Source: Hydrangea macrophylla (taxonomy: Eukaryota > Streptophyta > Magnoliopsida > Cornales > Hydrangeaceae). From it: a DNA stretch of 64,000 nt. The stretch is from positions 94,197,887 to 94,261,886 of the forward strand of contig CM066989.1 in assembly GCA_033977485.1 (NCBI GenBank). The letters run 5' to 3'. Under the pieces are notes generated by a model. That model did not search any database. It had not been told where the DNA came from and saw only the letters and a program-made list of their open reading frames with translations. Shown piece after piece: positions 10,929 to 22,509 of the stretch. Positions within the stretch are counted from its first letter, which is position 1. The number at the start of each line of letters is the position of its first letter. Position numbers and translations under genes: made by a program.

Positions 10929-11129
10929 TATTGTCAAAATCGTATGATTCATGATACGTATCGTACGATTCGATACAATTTGCAAACAAAAAAAAAGATA
11001 CGATAAGCACAGACAAATCGATCGAATCGACCAATAATCGCATGATTCGAATCGTATGGTACGATTTTGCGATTCCATCGGGAGGTGAAATCTGCGATGG
11101 GTTTTCTGATACCCAACCCAATCAGAAGC

Positions 11130-11212
11130 CCATACAACCCAATCTCAACATTCCGAAGCCCAATCTCAACATTCTGAAGCCCATGTAGCCCAATCTCAAC
11201 ATTTGGAAGCCA
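11130..11212 (+). repeat. Short tandem repeat CCCAATCTCAACATT...GAAG
   Basis: About three imperfect copies of a 24-30 bp unit (CCCAATCTCAACATTCCGAAG). It follows an AT-rich inverted stretch of CGTATGATTC/GATTCGTAC-like words at 10935-11070. No gene was seen in 10930-11456. Confidence 0.6.
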
Positions 11213-11456
11213 TATACGACTCATGTACAGTATATACACACAATATAGGGAGGCTTGGCTTAAGGTCCTTAAAGTTGGGCATATTTGGATTAAAAAACAG
11301 CCCATTAACAATAAACTCACCAAGGACAAAAGTCCAAGCCCATTTTTAACCTACATCCATAATATTAAAACATCACTTTTCAAGTCCATTTTACTCTTTC
11401 TATCAGACCAAACTACCCTTAAAAGAATTATAAAATAACCAACTCAAACGACACCT

Positions 11457-13872
11457 AAGCGCGCCCAACGCGTGCCAATTTTTCCCCACCGCAGCAACAC
11501 GCGCGGAAATTGTCACCCACGTCACTCACATGGTGTGAGTATTGTACCGTATAATTTCTAATTTCAAAAAATATTTTTAAATTTTAAACCTCCGTAACTT
11601 TTGATCTACAACTCCATTTTTCGTAAATTTTATACTATTGGAATCGTGTCGACGAGATCTACAAAACTAGTACCATTGTTGATATGTTTTGAGCAAAAAA
11701 AAAAAATCAAAATTTTACATATATGAATAATAAGTGAAATTTCTCTTATTAAGTGAAATTTTACTAAGTATATGAAATATTAAGTGAAATTTCACTTAAT
11801 ATTTATGGAGGTTGAAATTTTCTTTATTGTAAGATTTCTTAGTTTAAAAAGGGGCAAATTGAGCAGGGTCGCAAGCGCTTTAAGTATAGATTAGGGCTTC
11901 GTTTGGCCCCCACGCGGTTTTTAAAAGTATCTAATGAAATTTATTATTAAGTTGTTTGATAATTTTGTACAAGTAGCACATTACTCCTCAAAAAAACATC
12001 ATGAAGCCAAAAAGTAACCTTGAACTTTTAAAAGCTCCATTCTAGAGTTTTAAAAACTCCTCCAAAAGTCCTAAGTTCAATTTTTACATATATGAATAAT
12101 AAGTGAAATTTCATTTATTAATTAAAATTATTCATATATGTAAAAAAAAAAAAAAAAAAAATTCAAGTTTTACATATATGAATAATAAGTGAAATTTCAC
12201 TGAGTACATGAAATATTAAGTGAAATTTCATTTAATATTTATGGAGGTTGAACTGGTCATACACTTAATATTTATGTAGTAAACTTGAACTCAACTATCA
12301 AATTTATTATTGTTCCAAAAAACTGCAGTGATTCAAATTTAGAGAATCTTTGTATATATATATATATATATAACAAATAGGAGTATTAACAACATAATCT
12401 CACCTGACTCAGAAGAAACCATCCTCATGTAAATATCCTGCTCACTTCCAGGGAGGTCTCTGAAGTCAAGAAGCTGATCACCAAACCAAAGCAAGCACCC
12501 ACTTCGTCCCTTTCTTGTATCCAAATTTGCATCAGCCATACAAGTACAATTTTCCAAGCAAACTCTTTCACACCACAATTGCTTAGGTAGCAATACAAGA
12601 TTGGATTCATTTCTCACTGACGTCCGTACACTGCCATCTACAAGTTGTTGAATAATGTTCTGTGGCACAATATAGAGATCGATTATCAAATATCAATGAA
12701 CTTACACATCTACATTGTGTACGTGCATCAATTTCTTGGAGTAAGTAAAACTTTAAGATGAAAATTCGTGAGCATCATCAAAGCATATGGATCAGGATCA
12801 GCATAATGAGTTTTTCTATACTTGTCCAAATTTACAAGACCAACAACTACAGAAAAACCATATGAATTCATTTCAGAGAGAGAGACAACCATAAGGAGTT
12901 TCTCCAACCAACTTACAGTGTGGGAATTTTTGAAGTTGGCAACAGCATGGGGCCCCTGCCAAACACCAATAACCTTTGAACTTTTCAAGGGTTGTGTGGA
13001 AGCAAATGCGGAATCACGAATCGCGCATCCACCTAGCTGATCACCATTTCTGAATGGCCCATACCACTGCTCACAAAAGATTTTGATATTATGTAAAACC
13101 AATTTAGTGTTATTGTTATTTTCAACACGGACAACCTGAATTATACGCACACGTGAACGTGACTCCTGATTCCGGGGATCCATCAAGCAATACTCCAACT
13201 CCAATAATATGTATGGGCGGCCCTGGCCCTGATCAAGAATTGGCCAAACGGCTACATAAGAGCCAGTAGTAGGTTGATACGCAAAGGCAGAGACGTTGGT
13301 GTGAGCACCTCCTACAATCCTATCATCGATGGTGATCAGCTAGTTGGTGATCACCCACGTCCCATACTCTCATTAAACCACGAAGAAAACCTCGTATCCG
13401 GAAATTTCAAACTAGAATATTTAACGAACCCATCTCCACCATAACAATCCAAAGGCGTCCTCCGAACACACCCACTTGCCCAATCTGCCACCCATTTGTT
13501 TGGGTCTTTTGGAACAAATTTACTTAAACACCCACAAGGAGGGGAATTTCCAATATTACAACCAAATGCGCCACAAATGGGTGTGTGAGAGAGAAATTTC
13601 ACTTAATAAGAGAAATTTCACTTATTATTCATATCAACAATGGTACTAGTTTTGTAGATCTTGTCGACACGATTCCAACGGTATAAAATTTACAAAAAAT
13701 GGAGTTGTAGAACAAAAGTTATGGAGGTTTAAAGTTTAAAAATATTTTTTCGAAATTGAAAAGTATATGGTACAATGCTCACACCATGTGAGCAGTCTTT
13801 TGGGGAAGCCATGCGCGTGAGGCGCGCCTGGGGAGGCGCGGATCGTGCGCATGTGCGCGTGTGGCGCCAAAG
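11457..13872. mobile_element. Mutator-like TIR element carrying captured host exons
   Basis: Long inverted repeats bracket the region. 11521-11690 (CTCACATGGTGTGAG...ATTGTTGATATG) matches the reverse complement of 13628-13792 at roughly 90% by eye, and both arms end outward in GC-rich GCGCGCC/GGCGCC tracts. Long TIRs with no transposase and host gene fragments inside are the hallmark of Pack-MULE-type elements. Inside each arm is a second layer of AAGTGAAATTTCACTTAAT words, repeated at 11730-11800 and 12080-12240. I could not fix a 9-bp target duplication; the arms may extend out to about 11400 and 13920. The element lies between pieces of the DC1 locus. Confidence 0.65.
12404..13602 (-). pseudogene. 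Chimeric captured gene: G-type lectin receptor kinase plus a second host gene
   Basis: Read on the minus strand. 13602-13351 encodes the S-locus glycoprotein/EGF-like part of a G-type lectin S-receptor kinase ([20 protein letters not shown], then [19 protein letters not shown] and [15 protein letters not shown]). The sequence then switches to another gene (about 13337-12915): DDRIVGGAHTNVSAFAYQP, EQWYGPFRNGDQLGGCAIRD and VIGVWQGPHAVANF. That part ends at a GTAAGT donor. A further exon (about 12665-12404) starts in the second gene ([15 protein letters not shown]). It passes in frame into the PAN/apple domain of the receptor kinase ([45 protein letters not shown]) and ends at a GTGAGA donor. 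From memory the second gene resembles plant DUF3598-type proteins; this is unverified. One frame change and a stop lie at the first junction. Confidence 0.65.
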
Positions 13873-14472
13873 GTAGATGCGGTTTTTTTAACTTTATTTC
13901 TTTTGTCTTTTTCTGGCAGGACTTGTTTCCAATGTGTATTTTAAATTATCTTTAATTCCAATAAAACTCCTTTTAATACCCTTTTCACCAATTTTCCCCA
14001 CAATATACGTGGTATATATACACAATATAGACGTTACACAAATAGTCGACCCGCACAAATCTCGGCTTGCACACTGAGTCGCCGACAGTGTGTTCTTCAA
14101 TCTCTTCTCCCTTTTCGATTTCATTCAAGCCGACCCACACATGAATTAATGATTAATTTAGCGAAGCATGTTTCATTGGATTCATCTACTTTGATCACGG
14201 TGGGCTCCGAACCCACATTTTTTGCCATTAACGCAGTCTTTCCAAAGCTTAGACAACGTAATCATATAATTAGATGTGTTTATATCATTATTTGATTGCT
14301 ATTTTCTCCTGTTTTTCATTCTACATAGTTTTCATCTTTGTTATAGTTATTTTTTTAATTTGTTACCGATCTTACAATTCACAATTCGCGAATCCCAATT
14401 TGACAACTTAGGATGTGCTTAAAGCTACTCTTTTTTTTCTTCGTAGTACATATACCATTATTGGTATGTTTT

Positions 14473-14478
<6 letters not shown>

Positions 14479-14509
<31 letters not shown>
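14479..14509 (+). repeat. (GA)n microsatellite
   Basis: About 15 uninterrupted GA units. The surrounding 13.9-15.1 kb is AT-rich intergenic or intronic sequence without coding signal. Confidence 0.9.
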
Positions 14510-14512
<3 letters not shown>

Positions 14513-14646
14513 GATGGAGGTGTGAGTTATTGAATAGAGGTTTATCAACCCCTAACTCATGTCCTCATTAGCAAGAGATGATCATCTCCAATTAACAAAC
14601 AGGAGCAACAATGACTTGCTTTTGTCAAAAAATAACAATTAAATAC

Positions 14647-14741
14647 TAGGCAGCACGGGTGCGGCGATTCGACACCCAATGTGGGTGCTACTGCCTTTAA
14701 TTAGTATACACCCAGTACAGGTGAAGAGTCCGTGCTTCCTA
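14647..14741. mobile_element. Small foldback (MITE-like), 95 bp
   Basis: Ends CTAGGCAGCACGGG and CCGTGCTTCCTAG form a ~13-bp inverted repeat with one mismatch. No clear target duplication and no coding capacity. Confidence 0.4.
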
Positions 14742-15113
14742 GATTGTATAGCTTGAGTGTATCTTTAAATAAGTTGCTAAGAACAATGTAATTACGATTG
14801 GTGAGGCTACATTTCGAAGTTGTCATTTCAAACACCTTGTTACTTTTTTCTCACATTCGTTGAGAGACAACACCCCCTCTCTCTCTCCATGTCCTTTTCC
14901 CTGATTTGCTCCGACTGGTTTTTTTTTTTTTGTCAATATTCTTGCCCAGACCAGATATCAAATGAAAGATACTAAATTGGGTCATAAAATTGATGAACAT
15001 GCACATATATGATTGATGAGTCCCATTTTTTAGCACTATATGAGATATTTTTTTTGATAATTGGGTATATGGATCATCTTTTGACTTGAATTTTTGTTTA
15101 TTAATTACATACA

Positions 15114-15626
15114 GCTTGCAAAGGATGAAGATGGGTCATTAGCCCATAAACATGGTGACACAAATTTGGCCTCATCATCAACTTCAATTGAAGAGAACAC
15201 TATTAATGATGTGGTTAGAGAAGTCTTGATATATACTATATTTGTTAATTGTTTGATAATTTGGTATATACCTCATTTTTTTTTTTTATTTCACTTCAAT
15301 TTCTTGTTACTAATTACATACAGCTTGCAACGGATGAAGAGGGGGGGTCATTGGCCGATAAACTTGGTGACACAAAGTTGGCCTTATCATCAACTTCATT
15401 TGAACTGAACACTAATCAAATGGTCAGAGAAGTCTTGATTAATTTTTCCGATTTTTCTCAACAACCTGAAGATCGAAAAGAAGCGATTGCAACGATTCGC
15501 GTAAAGATTGAGGAAGAAGAAGCAAAAATAGAGGCATTAAGAAAAAAGTATATACAGGAACAGGAATTTAAAGTAGCAGCACTATGGAGAAGGTTGGAGG
15601 CACTTGAGAAGCAATGTACTTCATAA
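15114..15626 (+). pseudogene. Duplicated exon and coiled-coil C-terminus, probably of the DC1 gene
   Basis: Two near-identical acceptor/exon blocks follow TTAATTACATACAG (exon from 15114) and CTAATTACATACAG (exon from 15325). They encode LAKDEDGSLAHKHGDTNLA and LATDEEGGSLADKLGDTKLA, each continuing to VREVLI. The second continues as a charged helical tail, KEAIATIRVKIEEEEAKIE then LEALEKQCTS, with stop TAA at 15624-15626. The Glu/Lys-rich tail looks like a coiled coil. The LA-K-GD-LA motif also occurs at about 10150, in the DC1 locus, so this may be the 3' end of that gene pushed away by insertions. Expression or splicing cannot be judged. Confidence 0.5.
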
Positions 15627-16492
15627 TCTATGAAAGAGGTAAAGTTGGGCTTGCTTAATTTGATAATTAGAAATGGTAGATAAGGTGGTAGTTATGAAAA
15701 CTCGTCAAGTGATCGATGGCACCTGGTGTTTGTTATTATGACAGAAGGTTACTGTTAGAAGGGATCTCTTCCTACTTCTGTATTCTATCACCAATCTTTG
15801 TCTAGCTATTGCTATTTAATTTCAACCGAAGTCTAGTGTTGTTGTTGTTGTTGTTCTTTTTATTTTTTATTTTTTATTTTTTAAATATATGGGACAAAAA
15901 GGGTATGGAAATAAAAACCTCAAATTGGACAATTGAGTATAAAGGATCACCACTTTTTTAATTGGGTTTTTTTGTGTTAAATCCCTAGACAATGGGCTTT
16001 TATGGCATTAGGTCCTTAAGTTAAACATATTCAGTCTCAAATCCTTAAAATTCTTTAGGTACCAAAAAACTCCTCATTACTTTCGCTCTCAAGAAATTAG
16101 GGGATTTCCACTACAAGATTTTTTTTAAATGGTAAACTTTTCCCATAACTACTTTTTTCTAAAAAAAAAAAATATCTCTCCAAAATTTAGGGATCCAAAT
16201 TTTGAAAGTCTTAAATGGATCACCAACACCTCTACTGACCGCCATTTCAACCATCTTTGAAACAACGAAAATTAGATGTCTACGTACAACTCCGGCGAGG
16301 AAGACCGTCCATGAAGAAGCTTAAGATAGTGGGACAAAAAAAAAAAAAAACAAAATTCCTATCCTTAGGTACCAATAAAATGAAATGGGGAAGCAGGGTA
16401 TAATTGGGGTGTATTTTTTTGATGAAAAAATAGATAACTTGCATTAAAAAGGAATCAAACAAAAGGAATACAATCATGAGACATGTATTCAG

Positions 16493-16830
16493 TTACAAGC
16501 CTACAACTGAAGGGAATTCTTCTAACCAGACTTGGAAACCCCTATAGAGATTGCATACTTGGCTAAAGTGTAGACTACCATGTTTGTTTCTCTCTTGACA
16601 TGCACACATTCAATGACACATTTGGCAGCCAATAGAAGGTTACCAAAAGGAGCATCATCATAAGAGCTTGAGTTCAAACCGTGGATAACCATCGAGGCAT
16701 CCGACTCCACGATCAAACTGCACAAACCTGCCTCGAATGCAATCCACAAAGCCTTCTTAACGGCCATGATTTGTGTTTTTTTTTTGTTCAAGTGATCTAA
16801 AAATTTCACAAAGTCATATACATTGTACAC
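16493..16830 (-). pseudogene. RNase H-like (RVT_3) fragment from a non-LTR retrotransposon
   Basis: The minus strand encodes a plant RNase H-fold fragment: VKKALWIAFEAGLCSLIVES with the DASMVIHGLNS acidic block, then VIECVHVKRETNMVVYTLA, which ends the domain. A one-base frame change near 16525 leads to a VWLEEFPSVV-like end and a stop at 16493-16495. Such domains are common at the 3' end of plant LINEs and their domesticated relics. The upstream catalytic parts are missing, so this is a fragment. Confidence 0.65.
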
Positions 16831-16977
16831 TGTGTATATTTTAGTGTCAACCAGTAACTTTGCTCATGAATTTCACATGTCAACTTGTGACTAACAGAGA
16901 CAATGGTAACAACTTTCAGTTTTGCATGTGAATTTAACAATACTACTCTCACTTGCTTTCTTTAGTTTAATAATTTT

Positions 16978-17140
16978 AGAAATTCACAACAGCAGTTTCG
17001 TGAATTTCACAATTCAAAATACTCTTGCTGTTTTTAAGTTTATTGCTTTGAGAAATAAACAACATCAGTTTCATGAATTTCACAATTCAAAATACTATTG
17101 ATTTTTATAGTTTAATGTTTCGAGAAATTAACAAACATAT
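16978..17140 (+). repeat. 72-bp tandem repeat, ~2.2 copies
   Basis: Units start AGAAATTCACAACAG (16978), AGAAATAAACAACATC (17050) and AGAAATTAACAAAC (17122). Each contains GTGAATTTCACAATTCAAAATAC-like sequence, itself near-palindromic. The rest of 16.85-18.60 kb is AT-rich with no gene seen. Confidence 0.65.
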
Positions 17141-18621
17141 TGTATGAAAATACTTACTACATATTTGTGAAATTCTCAATACGCTCAAGTGCAAAATCTG
17201 CAGTTCAATGACAAAATCCATACCTGTAAATTTTTGAAGATGGAATTGTGCAAGATGAGATGTTGATGACTAACTTCTTGATAGTAGATCTATGTGAAGT
17301 ATTATTGTATAACAAAATAGAAATCAAAACAAAAGGGGATATATATGATGATAAATTAGGATAACTTACTGAATCAATTAAGGAACCATTTAATGTTAAG
17401 TAAAACTGAAATTTTTTCACATTGACGAGTCAAATTCATTTGAAGATATTTCCTTTTATTTGTATGGAAAATGCACAATTAGAGTGGAATGATTGAAAGA
17501 ATATGGTTGGTGTCTCTAATAAGTTTTTATCTGATTTTCCATTATGGATGTTGCATGAAATAATGGTAGCTATTTAAAGACTATGTTTGTTATATATATA
17601 TATATACCTATAAGCCATAGCTTATAAAGGAGTTAGAAGGGTATTTAGTGGATAAAAAAACCTTAACCATGATTAAGGTATATTAACTAGGATTTTAGGG
17701 ATCTAGTACAAAGAAAGAATATTGAGTGTCCTTTATCCATGAAAGTAAATGAATGGGGGATTTACTAGTAATTTTCTATTTTTAATTTTGGTTAAAACTT
17801 CTTGATTAGTGAAATTGAATCAAATAAAATCTTTACAAATTTTCATAACTAGTTATGTGTATCCTTCTATTAAGATCTTTTAGTAAAATAAAAAATCGGT
17901 TTGAGCCTAAGATTGAAAAAAAAAATTATATTTTATAGATTTTTGATAAAAATTCGCTTTTATCCATTACCCTTTTCTCTGGGACGTTGCTCTGTTCTTG
18001 AATTTAGTAATTTAAAAGAAAGGAAAAAAAAGGTTTTCTTAATATTCTCTCTCCCATTAACTAAATATGATAAACCAAAAATTTTTAATCACTAACGGGT
18101 GTAAAACAAACCAAAAATTTAAAATCGTCTCATATATTTCCAGTTTAATTACAATTTAGTTGATGTACATGATTTTACCTCATTTGGACCATTTATAAAT
18201 TACTTTGGCACAATCACTTTTGATGAAGTGTCAAGGACTTTTTTATTCGATTAGAAGTGTGTACTTTTCTTCTTCTTCTTCATCAATATATATATATATA
18301 TATATATTTTAGATAAACAAAGTGCACACTTTTAGGATGTAGAACATTAGCATTTCCCATACCGCCATACTTGTAACTTATGTTGGACCATGCGTTTATT
18401 CGATATATTTTCCTACTTGTAATTTCCCTTATAACTCTCTTAATAAGATTAATATCTTGTGTTTTTTTTTTTTTTTTTTTTTTTTAACGAAACTAAGATT
18501 ACTATTGTTGATTATATAAATAATTGCAATATGCCCTGCAAAGATGGATCAATATAGTTTTATCAATAATGTTGACATCTAGTTTTAGAGATTATTTTTT
18601 TTGTTTGCGTGCGTCACGATA

Positions 18622-19793
18622 TCTCTCTACTATACTATAAGAGCGAATAAGCTAGCACGTCAAAAAATATAAACTTCCTCTTTTGCCATTCACTACACCA
18701 TAATTACTCATACATCTATCTATCTACACGTCGTAAGGATATATTGATTTGTGTGAGGGTAAATCGGTCATTTTAGACAAATAATTACATTCAAGTCAGC
18801 TTTTGAAAATTTGTTTAATATAATAATGAGGTTTCAATCAACAATCTTGTGTCTAATTACAGTTGGGTCAACAATTTTTGGGATATTTATTAATCACTTC
18901 AAAAGAAGTAAAAAAAAGTGGCTATTTAGGAATTGGTCACTAATATTTACAATTTGGTCAACTTCGTCTCTCAAATGAGGTTTCAATCAACAATCTTATG
19001 TCTAATTACATTTGGGTCAACAATTTTTTGGATATTTATCATTCACTTAAAAAAAAGTCAAAAAAGTGGCTATTTAGGAATTGGTCACTAATATTTACAA
19101 TTTGGTCAACTTCTTCTCTCAAATTTAGGATTCATATATTGTAATATGTGTAATTGCATTTGGATCAGTAAGTTTTGGGATATTTATTATTCACTTAAAA
19201 AAGTAAAAAAAAGTGACTATTTTAGTGGCTATTTAGGAATTGGTCACTAATATTTACATTTTGGTCAACTTCTCTAAAATTTAGGATTCATATATTGTAA
19301 TATGTGTAATTACATTTGGGTCAGCAAGTTCTTGGATATTTATACCTCACGTCAAAAAATGTCAAATAAAGTGGCTATTTATGAATTGGCCACTAATATT
19401 TACATTTTGGTCAACTTCTTGTCTCAACTTTAGGATTTATAGATTGTAATATGTATAATTACATTTGGATCAGCATTCTGTTGCATCTTTATGATTCACA
19501 TCTTTGCTTCGAATATCAATTAAGGTTTACAAACACATTCATGTCCTTTTTAAGGGGAAATACCCTACTTGTGTCATATGTTTTAGTGGTGATTTATTAT
19601 GTACCTTTACTACTCATTTATAAGATAGTCAGAATTATCAACTTCTTCTGTAAGAAGAGTTTTAGATAAAATAGCTACATTTACAATTTCCTATTTAACC
19701 ATTTTAACATCTTATTATACACTTTTAACAACCACTTAACCACACGAAATGACACAATTAAATTTCCCGAGCAACACGTGGGACTCCAACTAG
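18622..19793 (+). mobile_element. Non-autonomous Helitron with internal minisatellite (1172 bp)
   Basis: The 5' end is A|TCTCTCTACTATACTATAAGAGC and the 3' end is CCCGAGCAACACGTGGGACTCCAACTAG|T, both typical of plant Helitrons: 5' TC, weak 3' hairpin, CTAG before T, insertion between A and T. It has no Rep/helicase. The body is mostly an imperfect ~150-bp tandem array. Confidence 0.7.
18825..19475 (+). repeat. ~150-bp tandem array inside the Helitron
   Basis: About 4-5 imperfect units, each reading roughly TCTAATTACATTTGGGTCA, then GGATATTTAT and AAAGTGGCTATTTAGGAATTG followed by GTCACTAATATTTAC. Unit anchors (TAATTACATTTGG) fall near 18855, 19003, 19151, 19308 and 19457, a spacing of 148-157 bp. 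Confidence 0.8.
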
Positions 19794-19822
19794 TGTATAT
19801 ATATATGTAAACATAAAAAATT

Positions 19823-19954
19823 CTCCAGAGAGGGCGCCCTCTCTTTATTAAAGAGTGGGCCTCTGTTTTGACCGTCGGATCGTGCTTAAAAACTGGATCT
19901 GACGGCCAACACAGAGGTCCTCTCTTTAATAAAGAGAGGGAGCCCTCTTTAGAG
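19823..19954. mobile_element. Foldback MITE, 132 bp
   Basis: The arms CTCCAGAGAGGGCGCCCTCTC and the reverse complement of GAGAGGGAGCCCTCTTTAGAG pair over most of the element (TTTATTAAAGAG core, then CTCTGT and GACCGTCGGAT). No coding potential. Confidence 0.7.
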
Positions 19955-19999
19955 ACTGACTGATATAAACATAGTACAAAATCACTGGGGCTTTAGAAA

Positions 20000-20004
<5 letters not shown>

Positions 20005-20095
<91 letters not shown>
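20005..20095 (+). repeat. (GA)n microsatellite, ~45 units
   Basis: A pure GA run of about 91 bp, the longest simple repeat in the window and probably polymorphic. Confidence 0.95.
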
Positions 20096-20097
<2 letters not shown>

Positions 20098-20150
20098 GAT
20101 CTTATAAATTACATGTTTCAGTAAAGAAATACAAAAATAGATTGTTGGAA

Positions 20151-20307
20151 GAGTAATGTTATGCTTCCCAAATTCAAATTTTGAATTCCAAAATGCTTTA
20201 TCAGTTGTACTTCATACTGTGACAGTGATTGGTGGTATCACATATTACAGCTGTAGTACAACTATCAAAGCATTTGAGATTTAAACTTGGGAAGCATAGC
20301 ATTACTC
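20151..20307. mobile_element. MITE, 157 bp, TSD TGGAA
   Basis: Terminal inverted repeats GAGTAATGTTATGCTTCCCA and TGGGAAGCATAGCATTACTC. TGGAA flanks both sides (20146-20150, 20308-20312). Its terminal GAGTAAT resembles the MITE at 29735. Confidence 0.75.
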
Positions 20308-20489
20308 TGGAATCTTGACACGCAAAAGGAAATTGGAGAATTGAATTGCTTTCTATAGTAGGTGACAATCACTACACAACCATCAAATGATTGTTCTAGT
20401 TACACACATAAAGGGACAACACCGTCAGCACCTTGAGGCAAACAAACTAATCTTCCTATTTTAGGTTCTAAACAAAAAAAAAAAAAAGA

Positions 20490-20600
20490 GTACCGACATA
20501 GTTCAAGTGGCAAAGAGCTTGACATTTAAGTACATTCTACATGGTATTGGTTCGATGTACGAACATCCCCTCCCCAATGTCATAAAAAAATGAAAAAAAA
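20490..20600 (+). mobile_element. Short tRNA-derived SINE-like sequence
   Basis: A box-A-like TAGTTCAAGTGGCAAAGAG and box-B-like GGTTCGATGTAC lie about 45 bp apart and are followed by A-rich sequence. The body is short and there is no recognised 3' domain, so the call is tentative. Confidence 0.45.
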
Positions 20601-20702
20601 AAATTTCTATTATACATCCTAATGGTTTTACATGTTGGGAATGAATTACAATATTTTGGCACTAGTTTTGGATGTATCATAGAAGGTCCCGTGAATATTA
20701 AG

Positions 20703-21350
20703 TGATATATACAAAAATATCTGGTCTAGGTCAACCCTCGTCAACTCAGCATGGAAGAAGCAAATCATCACAAGCCCGAGATAACTACTCAAGCATCCCG
20801 GGTGCTTGCTCAGAACCGCCCGGTCTATCCTAGGTCCCGGGCGTCCGTTTCAGAATGGTCCCACATGGACGCGCCTCTAGGCGACTTGGCAGCTTGCCCA
20901 ACAAGCCTCTGAGTAGTTTCCTATTCCAGTTAGGTGACCACATGGAAGGAGAAGTAGTTTCCTAAACCACTTAGGAAACTCCCCTAAATTTATGTAAATC
21001 AATTGTGATTGAGTCATGATTTCTAAACTGATTACTTGTCACGAAAGGGCGGTCTCTTGCATCTATAAAAGAGGCCTCCCACCTCCATTAGAGGGGACTG
21101 CATTCTAGCTTTGTAGAATTGCGCATATAAACAGTACTCAAGCTTTTCCCGGCCAGTCACTGGTAGTTCCAAGCCTGTTGGTCCACCAACGACCCCCGGT
21201 CCTATTTCATCAGTAGTGCACGTGCTCCGACACCACCGTGGACGTAGGTCACCTCTTTAACGGGGCCAAACCACGTACAAACTCCTTGCGTCATATCTTT
21301 TTTCTCTTGACTCTCCTTACAAACACTGATACCAATTTTAGGCATCATCA
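20703..21350 (+). mobile_element. Solo LTR of Tat-type gypsy family, TSD TTAAG
   Basis: Starts TGATATATAC and ends TTTTAGGCATCATCA, with TTAAG on both sides (20698-20702, 21351-21355). The inner sequence matches the 3' LTR at 6994-7608: same AGTAGTTTCCTA/CACTTAGGAAAC blocks, CTATAAAAGAGGCC TATA region at about 21062, and GACGTAGGTCACCTC. No internal region adjoins it, so it arose by LTR-LTR recombination. Confidence 0.9.
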
Positions 21351-21359
21351 TTAAGTTTA

Positions 21360-21536
21360 GAGGAATATTTGGAGAACAAACAAGTTTCAAAAACACTTAC
21401 AAACACACTCAATCTCTCTCCTAGGTGGAACTGTGGGGTCCGGATAATTTCAGTGGACCCCACAGTGCCACCTAGGAGAGAGCTAGAGTGTGTTAATAAG
21501 GGTTTGTGAAACTTGTTTGTGCCCCTAGCATTGCTG
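21360..21536. mobile_element. MITE, 177 bp, 9-bp TSD TTAAGTTTA
   Basis: TTAAGTTTA flanks both ends (21351-21359, 21537-21545), a 9-bp duplication typical of Mutator-like elements. The arms pair over AACAAACAAGTTTCA...CTCTCTCCTAGGTGG and its complement, with imperfect outermost bases. The left TSD overlaps the TSD of the adjoining solo LTR. Confidence 0.75.
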
Positions 21537-21650
21537 TTAAGTTTATTGTGTCATGGACTGAGTACAATACTAGTCAACATTTACTTAGAAATTATCCGCA
21601 TCAAACATAATTTGGTTTAGAGATTCAATAGCAAGGTTGGTTAGAAGAAA

Positions 21651-21985
21651 AGACACCATGGCACAAGAGGCGAACATAAGGGAAGTAGCAAATTGACGGT
21701 AATGGTTGAACAGCAAGCTGAGCAGATGAGGCGACATGCTGAAAATATAAATCGTATGATGGCTATGATGGAGACTATGGTGCGACAACCGCCATTAGCT
21801 AACCCACAAGTGGTTGATCCATCGACAGCAAGAGAGGATGATTAGTTTGATGACCCAAAAGTTTAGAGAGCTGATGTGCCACGAACAAAGAAAGAGAGAA
21901 TAGAAAAAGAAAAAGCTGAGAAAGGGAAAATGATGGCTGAAAAAGTAGAAAAACTTGAGAGGGTGGTCCGCAAAGTTTTATAAGC
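21651..21985 (+). pseudogene. Degenerate gypsy (Ogre-like) gag N-terminus
   Basis: In one frame (with stops) it encodes MVEQQAEQMRRHAENINRMM, then a Pro-rich linker, and ends KKERIEKEKAEKGKMMAEKV followed by EKLERVVRK. This resembles the coiled-coil N-terminus of Ogre-like gag. No other domain is nearby. 21990-22855 holds no gene that I recognise. Confidence 0.45.
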
Positions 21986-22465
21986 TGAATTCTTTGCGAA
22001 ACTTCTATTCAAATATATATACACACAAACAAATTTCTCACTATTATTCTCTTAGCGATCATGAAATTTTCCACATCACAAAAAAACTACAAACAAAACA
22101 AATATAATGAAGAAAAAATGAAAAGACTATAGAGGTTAAACGAAAGACTCGAGTTAATGTTCTAGCCATTGCTATCATGCAATCTTCTAGTCGTCGTCGT
22201 CGAATCGAAAACCTTTAGTGTGAAGCCAAGCCCTAATCAAAACAATAACCATTTTTCTTAGAAAACTCCAATGTTTGAATCGAAGCTACGTGAGATTTGT
22301 TTCCAAAATTGTGAGAAATTTGTACCAAAATTCTTAGATTACGTAGTCGATAGTGAATCGAGCTTCTGTGTCGACGATCTTCATGAATCGCCTATGAGGA
22401 AGGTGGTGGACGTGGTGTTGCGGAGGTAGTGTCGACGATCTTCTTTCTTTCTCTCCATCAACTTT

Positions 22466-22467
<2 letters not shown>

Positions 22468-22505
<38 letters not shown>
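22468..22505 (+). repeat. (TC)n microsatellite
   Basis: About 18 TC units followed by a TATATA run. Confidence 0.9.
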
Positions 22506-22509
<4 letters not shown>

